Source: Cynocephalus volans (Eukaryota > Chordata > Mammalia > Dermoptera > Cynocephalidae). Taken from it: a DNA stretch of 64,000 nucleotides. Within the stretch, counting starts at the first letter, position 1, and each line of letters opens with the position of its first letter. The stretch is taken from the NCBI RefSeq assembly GCF_027409185.1, contig NC_084474.1, positions 6,999,382 to 7,063,381 on the forward strand, written 5' to 3'. A model generated the notes under the pieces. It did no database searches. It worked only from the letters and a program-made list of their open reading frames with translations, and was not told the DNA's origin. A program made the translations under genes and the position numbers. This document shows positions 57,196-64,000 of this stretch, piece after piece.

Positions 57196-58220
57196 GGCAT
57201 TGGAGCGACAGCGACGTGCAGTCCGTGCAGTCCACTCTAGCCACAGCCAGAAGCTATGTGCCTCCTGCCCTGCCCCCGAGTCCTGACACGGCTCTGGCGG
57301 CTGATGGGAGGTGAGCAGGTGGTTGCAGTGCTCACAGCGAGGCCAGGCGGACGCACCTGCCTCCGCTCGCTCCAGCAGCAGTTTCCACACCAAGCTTTTG
57401 ACAGCAGCGCGATGAAGGAGACCCACCGTTGAATTAATCGCGCAAATCCTCCTTCGAGCAATCACTTTCTGAAACGAGGGAGAGACCCACTCTCACTGGG
57501 AATTGAGGAAACGAGGGCGTCAGCCTCTGGAATTATTTTCGATTTTCTTTTAACTCTACACCTTTCACGTGAACTATGTTTTTGTTTTAAGGAACAACAG
57601 GAAAGATAGAAAGACATCTAGGGGTCTTGGTCTGCATGTGGCTGTGCCTGGCTACGTGTCCCACTCTGCTCTGACTATTCCCTTTCTGAGCTTTCTTCGT
57701 GAACCTGAAAAACGGAAATTATAATATTTGTTCTCTGTACAGTGAAGATCAAATAGTATGTGTGAAAGTGCTGTATAAACTATAATTTATATAAGCTGTA
57801 AAAGTCATTTGAATATTCATTGCCATTTGCTAATATCCCATCCCAAGTTACATCTTTCATTTTCTTTTGTCTCGCTTGTTTTCAAAGGCTGTGTCAGGAA
57901 GCATATCAGTTAAAGAATATGATCAATTTTCTAAATCCTGATCCGTTTATTTTCTCATCATTAGGAAGAAGTGAATTTGGTTCTTACTCTTACTAAGATA
58001 TCACCAAAAAGGCCCTGCTCATTTGGTGGCTCTCTCTTCTCCAACGCTAGGAAGTAACTTCAATGAAGACGTAGATTATGCACCCAATGACTGCTGTGTG
58101 TCAGGGGTGAGGAGGGAGTGAAGGGTCAGTTCCAGCCCTCAAGGGATGTCAAGATTATCTGGGAATTTAGCGCGGAGGTTTGTTGGGCTGGATGGGATAA
58201 AGCAGGAAGGAAGGTAAAGT
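57196..58220. other. unassigned DNA, with a MIR-like piece
   Basis: A weak MIR-like segment at about 57665-57785 ('aacctgaaaaacggaaatta', 'gtgtgaaagtgctgtataaa'). Otherwise no feature. Confidence 0.4.
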
Positions 58221-58224
58221 TTTG

Positions 58225-58805
58225 GGGGGTGTGTGATATGATGTGTGTAGTGTGGTATATGTGTGATGTGATATGATGCGGTGTGTGTAGTATGGTATGG
58301 TGTGGGGTGTGTGTGATGTAGTGTGTGGTGTGGTGTGTGTGTGTGGTGTGGGGTGTGCGTGGTGTAGTGTGTGGTGTGGTGTGTGTGGTGTGGTGTGTGT
58401 GTGTGGTGTGGGGTGTGTGTGATGTAGTGTGTGGTGTGGTGTGTGTGTGTGGTGTGTGTGTGTGGTGTGTGTGTGGTGTGTGTGTGTGGTGTGGGGTGTG
58501 TGTGATGTAGTGTGTGGTGTGGTGTGTGTGTGTGGTGTGTGTGTGTGGTGTGTGGTGTGGGGTGTGCGTGGTGTGTGTGTGTGGTGTGTGTGTGTGGTGT
58601 GGGGTGTGTGTGATGTAGTGTGTGGTGTGGTGTGTGTGTGGTGTGGGGTGTGTGTGATGTAGTGTGTGGTGTGGTGTGTGTGTGTGGTGTGTGTGTGTGG
58701 TGTGTGGTGTGGGGTGTGCGTGGTGTGTGTGTGTGGTGTGTGTGTGTGGTGTGGGGTGTGCGTGGTGTGCTGCATGTGATGTGACGTGGTATGTGTGAGT
58801 GTGTG
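58225..58805. repeat. TG-rich VNTR with higher-order structure
   Basis: About 580 bases made almost only of GTGTGG, GTGTGTGTG and GGGGTGTG modules on the plus strand, with recurring longer blocks such as 'gtgtgtgatgtagtgtgtgg' at about 58311, 58417, 58500, 58607 and 58649. The long minus-strand open frames rich in His, Thr and Pro (to 282 codons) are products of this repeat. Confidence 0.93.
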
Positions 58806-61215
58806 GTGTAAGTGGTGGAAATGGTCTTGTGTTTATTGAGGATGGAGCTCTCAGGGCTCAGGTACCTGGATTCCATTAACAGAAGTGTTTCCACTGACGC
58901 CTGTCCCCCAGACACAGTGGCATGGCCTTTTGTGGCCGTGGCCCTAGCACACTGCCTTGGCAGCACTGGTTTTATACTTAGTGCCACGCAGTGGGAGGAT
59001 GGCCCATGTCTCCAGGGCAGAGCCGGGCCTCGAGACTTGGGAGGAGCTGGACAAGCGATGTGGGGAGTGTGGCCGGGCTGCTCCCGCAGGTGGCAGGCGT
59101 GGGGACAGTGGTGGCCGTGTGCAGAGCAGGTCTGGTGGGGCTAGGTGGACGGTGGGGTGCTCAGAGGGAGGCAGGAGCTGTCTGCAAAGCGCTTGCAACC
59201 CCGCGGAGGACTGGGAGCTCTGCTAAGGCGGTGGCGCGCTGTGAGGATGCTGTGAGAGTTAGGGGCCGGATGTGACGGAGAAAGTGGAGCATGGTTTGGG
59301 GGCCGGACGTGGTGACTCCTCCTTGGTGAGGAGTCACTGCAGTGGCAGCCGTGGGTTCCAGGAGGGACGCAAGTGCCGCACAGCGAGGAGGGTGGGCAGC
59401 CACAGCCCCCACGCCTGGTGAGGACAGGGCTTGCCCGACTCCAGGGTTAAGCACACGCTGTGTCCCGGCCTAGAATCGTGCGTTATAAAAACATGCTTAA
59501 ATTACTTCACTGCCTTACTATTTAATTTATATTTGTTTAATCCATGTTCTAAATCTCTTTCTTCTTCGCTGGTAAGCTTCTGGCAGACAGAAACCGTTTG
59601 TTCGATTTGTTTTGTGCAGCACTGAGTAGGGGCCCTGTGCAGGATCTCAACCTAATTTTATCCTGACTTAAGCACTCCTCTGAGTAAATGCAGCATGTTG
59701 ATTTCTGAAATGTTTGGTAAAATATTGTGGTTGGTTTGTAATTTTCTGTGGCTGAAAAGATCATCTTTTAGGTCCCACCTAGGTTACTAATATCCTTATG
59801 AATATGCATGAGAATTTACTATGCAGCTGTTAACTTTTTAATCAAAATGCTTTGTCTGTTTTTTATTTTATTTAAAGGAGAAAAAGCAATTAGACTCGTT
59901 TGTGGCCTAATTGCTTGCCAAAAGTAACTTATTTCCAAACTGAAATGGTCTTGGAGCTGTGCTACCGCAAACAGTCTTTGGAACCAGTAAGCTATATTTA
60001 TTTTTAGCTTTTAAAATAGCCAAATAGTTTGCCCTCAATTTTCAGGGGAAAAAAATTCCTTTCTGGACTAAAGCCTTGTGTACTGAGTATCTTTATGCTT
60101 GACTATTCCCATCTGAACTCCAAATAGTGGAAAACAAAGGTTTCTAGTGATTCACTCTTAATAACAGTTTGGCTAGTGTCAGTGCTTATTAAATACCAGT
60201 TTCTTAAATTATAATGAAGGCTGAGGTAGATTTAGTCAAGCACATGAACCCAGAAGACATCACCACACTGTGAGTAACTGGGTGTGGGCGGGGCTGAGCC
60301 ACGTCACACTGGAGCAGTGTGTCAGGCTTGCAGATGCAGGAGTCTGTGCCTTTGGGTTCACCTTGAACCAAGCAAATGAGCTGTCTGATTTCAAGTTCGG
60401 CTCAGTGAAGGAAAAGGGGAATATGTCCCAAGCACCATGTTCCAGACACGTTGTTTCCTTCCAGCTCATTTTAATTGGCAGGCCTTGTTAATCTTCCTGG
60501 TGAGTCACCTGCCTGGGGTGTCACAGAGCTGGTGGGCAGCAAATCTGGGAAACTAGGTCTAATGGCGAAGCTTGTTGCTGCTCCTTGCTGACTGTAGTAA
60601 GTGATAGTTTTATAAGTTTTACAGGGTTTGACTATGTTTTGAATGTATATGGATTTAATTCCAGTTGGTTATAGAATTAGTAAAGTAGGTGTCTATGTAT
60701 CTTTAAACAACTCTAAACGTTGGTTTTGTTCCAGCAGAGTGGAAATTGACATTGACCTTTGGCCTGTGGGCCTGTGAGCATTTATCCAACTTCAGACTCA
60801 TGGCATGTTAGGTCATGGGCAGGCCTCCCTGGTTTTACCAGGTGTGGCTGGCACAGGGTCACATTGCCCTCAGCTGTCCCGTTCCTGGGACTCTGAACTG
60901 GATGCCCGGACACTCAAGGCATGTCACAGAGAGAGACTCCTCTCCCTTCAAGAAGGTGGCATTTCTTTCCATTTGTACCGTAAAGTCTCCAGAGCAAAAC
61001 TGTGATCAGAACCAAGGAGGAAGCGCCACATTTTGGTTTACCCGGGTGATGGATGAGTGTGTGTTTACGAATGTGCTGCAGGAACTGATGGTGTATCTGT
61101 TATGTGCTGTCTTCTCTTCCTCACGCTTGCTCAGTGTGAATTTTTACTGGTCAAATCTACAGCCTTATTCATCTCTATGGAAATCTCAGAGAAGAGGCCA
61201 TTATACTACATTCTG
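58806..61215. other. unassigned, possibly partly conserved single-copy DNA
   Basis: 58820-59460 is GC-rich without a clear island. 59800-60130 is AT-rich, low in repeats, and has homeodomain-type TAAT motifs ('gtggcctaattgcttgcc'). No exon, tRNA or repeat is recognised. Confidence 0.35.
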
Positions 61216-61219
61216 GTAG

Positions 61220-61445
61220 AGTGAAACCATGGCTTTAGCATCAGTCAATCATGGATTTGCAGTTAAACTCTGTGACTTCCTAGCTTGTGTTCTTGGGCAC
61301 TTATTCAGTCTCTCTGAGCCTTGGTTTTCTTACCCGTAAAAGGTAATGATAATAATGATACCTGCCTCATAGGGTTGTTGTGAAAAATAAAATGTCCATG
61401 AGGCTGTCGGGATAGTGCCTAGCATGTAATATGTTATTATAAAGT
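61220..61445 (+). repeat. MIR SINE
   Basis: 'catggctttagcatcagtca', 'tctgtgacttcctagcttgt', 'ggttttcttacccgtaaaag', 'tgatacctgcctcatagggt' and 'gtgcctagcatgtaatatgt' are in sense MIR order. Confidence 0.8.
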
Positions 61446-62000
61446 ATTTGGTGTCTTTATTTTCTCCTGGCGCCTCAACTCCTGCTCCCCAGCCTCGCGT
61501 TCCTTGCAAGAGGTGCACACCACGCTTCACTCACTGCTGGAGCTCCACGTTTCTCTTACATCTAGTGCCCGGGTTTAGGTGCCAAGCATGTGGCGTCTTC
61601 TCAGAGGCACCAGAAGAAGACTACCTAAGGGGTTCTCACCAAGTGCAGAAGAACTGGGACCCTGCAGAGCCGTGAGGGTTTTTGTGGCCACGTCCTGCTG
61701 TGATGGGGAGGCCTCGGAGGCCTAGCAGCATGTAACAGACTGGTGTGCTGTTCACCCTGGGCGGAGGTGACCACACAGGCCCTGCCAAGGCTGCTTGAGT
61801 AGCTTAGGTCTCTGTATTTGTACAGGGCTGCAGTTCTTGGAGGATGAATGCTAGTAGCTTATGATGCTGCTGGAGCCTGGCTTTCTAGAGGGGCAGAGAA
61901 CCGAAGGAAGGCCAGGCACAATTACCAAAGCACATCTGTCTCCTCCCACATGCAGAGTGTTTAACCATTGCTAAGAAGGCATTTAGGGGCATTATTACGC
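61446..62000. other. unassigned intergenic DNA
   Basis: No gene or repeat recognised. Confidence 0.4.
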
Positions 62001-62014
62001 TTGCTTCTATAATA

Positions 62015-62285
62015 GCTAGGACTGACTAATACTCCCTGAACACTGACTGTGTTCCTGGCAGGATGTTAACTGTAGTAGACATATATGGATTATGTGTCTA
62101 TGTACAGTCTTGTTGAATCCCATGACAAAGATATTAAAACCCCTGTTTTCTGGCAAGGAGGACAGAGACACTGAAAAGAAACAGAGACGACGTGGCCAGC
62201 CCAAGTTTGCACAGCTGATGGCTGGGAAAGCTGGACTCCAGGTTTGCCTGTTCAAAGCCCCAGCTCTGAGCTGCAGTACCAGGTG
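62015..62285 (-). repeat. MIR-family SINE, antisense
   Basis: 'ctaggactgactaatactcc', 'agatattaaaacccctgttt', 'ggaggacagagacactgaaa' and 'tgcacagctgatggctggga' fit the antisense MIR order, diverged. Confidence 0.5.
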
Positions 62286-62289
62286 GCCA

Positions 62290-64000
62290 GGGCCTTTGAG
62301 CAGAAGGCATGAGGAGGAAGGTCTGAAACATCTGGCTGGTGGGAGGATCTTTTTCTATCACGTGAGTTCTGGGTTTACAGCTTTCCAATCTTGGTGTCTG
62401 TGAAGAGGGCGGCTTTCATCTTAAAATTGTATAAATAAGCATCATTGTACATTATTACATATAAAACTCTGGCTTTCCTTTCTTTTTCTGTTCTCCTACT
62501 GTTGAAAATTGAATGCAAGTAAAAGTGTAAATACAAGGATTTCTTCCTAGCAGATTCCACTGAGATTACACCAAGTACTGTAATACAGGTGAGGAATTGA
62601 ACTTAATTTTCAGTCAACTTTGTGTGTGTGTGAGTGTGTATGTGGTTGTGTGTGTGAGTTAATATTTGAGTTGTTGCCATGTCCCTTTGATGGGTCATGT
62701 TTACTGAGGTTGTTAATAAAATGTGTAAATATTTGTCATGTAATAAAGCTGAACCCAAATGCACGAAACTAAAGTGTTGTAATATAGTGGAAGTCTGGGA
62801 CAGATAAACAGTCAACAAGGAGGAAAATAGAGTTCAGAGTTTCAAAACAAATGCACAAGGGAAGAACAGCCGTTTGAAAGAGTGTGGGAGAAGCCGTTTT
62901 AAGGAACATTGTGTCCCAGATCACTCCCAAACCTCTTTGCACTGTCTGGAGTCAGCACAGTGTATTATGTAGTTGTATGCACATGTGTAAAAGTATGTAT
63001 GTGTAATTTTACCCAACATTTTTTCTGCCTTAATCTGCACTAAATCTCATCCTGTTCTAGATTTGCCACAGGCATATCTGCATCTTTCTCCTCGAATCCT
63101 TGACAACTAGTTGTGCATGTTCCAGAACACCTCCCACGGGCTGTTACTCTTGCTGCTCCCCTTCTGTACCAAAGTGTTTCCTCTCCCTGTGTGAGGCTGG
63201 CTTCTGTGGATATGGGATCTCTCATTTAAAAGCAAAAATTGGTCTGAAGAAGGTAAAATATGGGTAAAAGGTGAAAAGGGGGTCATTTCCATTTCACCAT
63301 TCATATTTGAGGTCATCTACAGTCTTATTCTGCAAATGCGAGTCTTGTGCTATTTCAGAGACCTCAAGGAAGAGAACATAAGTAGGTCCCTGTTCTGGTT
63401 AGGACCCTCCAAAGCCTGAGACTACTGCAGAACAATGTGCCTCTCTGAGAAGTGCCCCGCCCTGCTGGGCCTTGCCTCGACCTCCCTGTCTGCGCTTCGC
63501 TGCAGGGGGAGCTCCCCAGTACAGCTGGTGCCCGCCTGTCCTTCCTCCGCCTTCTGGAGCCATCGATTCCTCACTGGTCAGATGTCCGCGTTGGTACAGG
63601 TGTTGCCGCCTTCACAAATGCCTGTTGAACGCTTGTACTCCAGTTCTTTCCTCAGCCTCCACCTGAACATGTCCACATTCTAATGTCGTTGTCCTGCTCT
63701 CCTCCTGCCACCTCCTGGGACGGCTGCAGGGCTCTGTGGGCTCGCCAGACCCAGCTTCCCAAATGTCGCTGCTTGAAGCAACGACACACCTGTACCCATT
63801 GTTCGTTTTTTGCCCATTGAGGAATATTTGTGTTTTTTTAAGGAAAATATTCAGGCCTTGACATCTTTTATTTTTGCTAAATGAGCAAATTAATTGTTCT
63901 CTTTTATGCCCAAGACTATTTTTGTTTTAGTGACAGGCCTTAATCAGAGCTGGTAGTTTGGCTCTTTGCTCTAACATGTGAGACTTGAGAAATATACACA
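62290..64000. other. unassigned intergenic DNA
   Basis: A short TG run at about 62620-62660. 63430-63720 is C/T-rich without a recognised exon. No gene seen to the window end. Confidence 0.4.

Noticed and set aside
58139..58987. 282- and 202-codon His/Thr/Pro-rich open frames on the minus strand
   Set aside because: They are translations of the TG-rich VNTR, open in more than one frame, with no start context or domain.

Overview
The window is mammalian nuclear DNA. It is dominated by interspersed repeats (L1 LINEs of several ages, MIR and L2 fossils, MaLR LTRs, Tigger-like DNA transposons, one ERV solo LTR) and carries no intact multi-exon host gene that I can name. Two SINEs are built only from isoleucine-tRNA-like units: a dimer at 9381-9552 and a monomer at about 46681-46770. 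This matches the CYN SINE family described from colugos (Dermoptera), and there are no Alu, B1/B2, Bov or CAN SINEs. A colugo such as Galeopterus is my best guess. That is an inference from the SINEs, not a proof.

Layout: 1-9.4 kb is old sequence with MIR pieces, a CpG island holding a perfect 27-bp minisatellite, and a second CpG-rich patch. 9.4-14 kb holds the SINE dimer, a 5'-truncated L1 with perfect target-site duplications (TSDs), a Tigger-like element and a MaLR LTR. 15.0-21.95 kb is a near full-length, decayed L1 inserted in an older repeat and itself split by a 536-bp solo LTR. 22.4-24.1 kb is an older L1. 24.09-31.97 kb is a large inverted repeat: 1.4-kb arms, nearly identical, around a 5.05-kb AT-rich spacer that contains a twin-primed L1 and one convincing splice-site-flanked open exon on the minus strand. 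32.6-36.9 kb has a Tigger relative, a second twin-primed L1, an antisense L1 and a hAT-like element.

The main gene-like object is on the minus strand at 40516-45487. It is a retrocopy of PPFIA1 (liprin-alpha-1) bounded by a perfect 15-bp TSD. Its coding part lacks introns and is damaged by one TAG, one single-base insertion and an internal in-frame deletion. It carries a 135-bp coiled-coil unit tandemly triplicated in frame. Upstream of its ATG, still inside the TSDs, are a 604-bp segment with intact splice-donor and acceptor signals and a CpG-rich 5' region. This suggests that a partly unspliced transcript was retroposed together with promoter-proximal sequence.

47.3-54.2 kb is a GC-rich-leader L1 whose ORF1 is broken by only one stop. 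It lacks its 3' third and is abutted directly to an older L1. 54.5-64 kb contains MIR and MaLR copies, a CpG-rich block overlapping a CpG-retaining MaLR LTR, a TG-rich VNTR of about 580 bp, and unassigned single-copy-looking DNA. Coordinates of old repeats are approximate because they were judged by eye against remembered consensus sequences.
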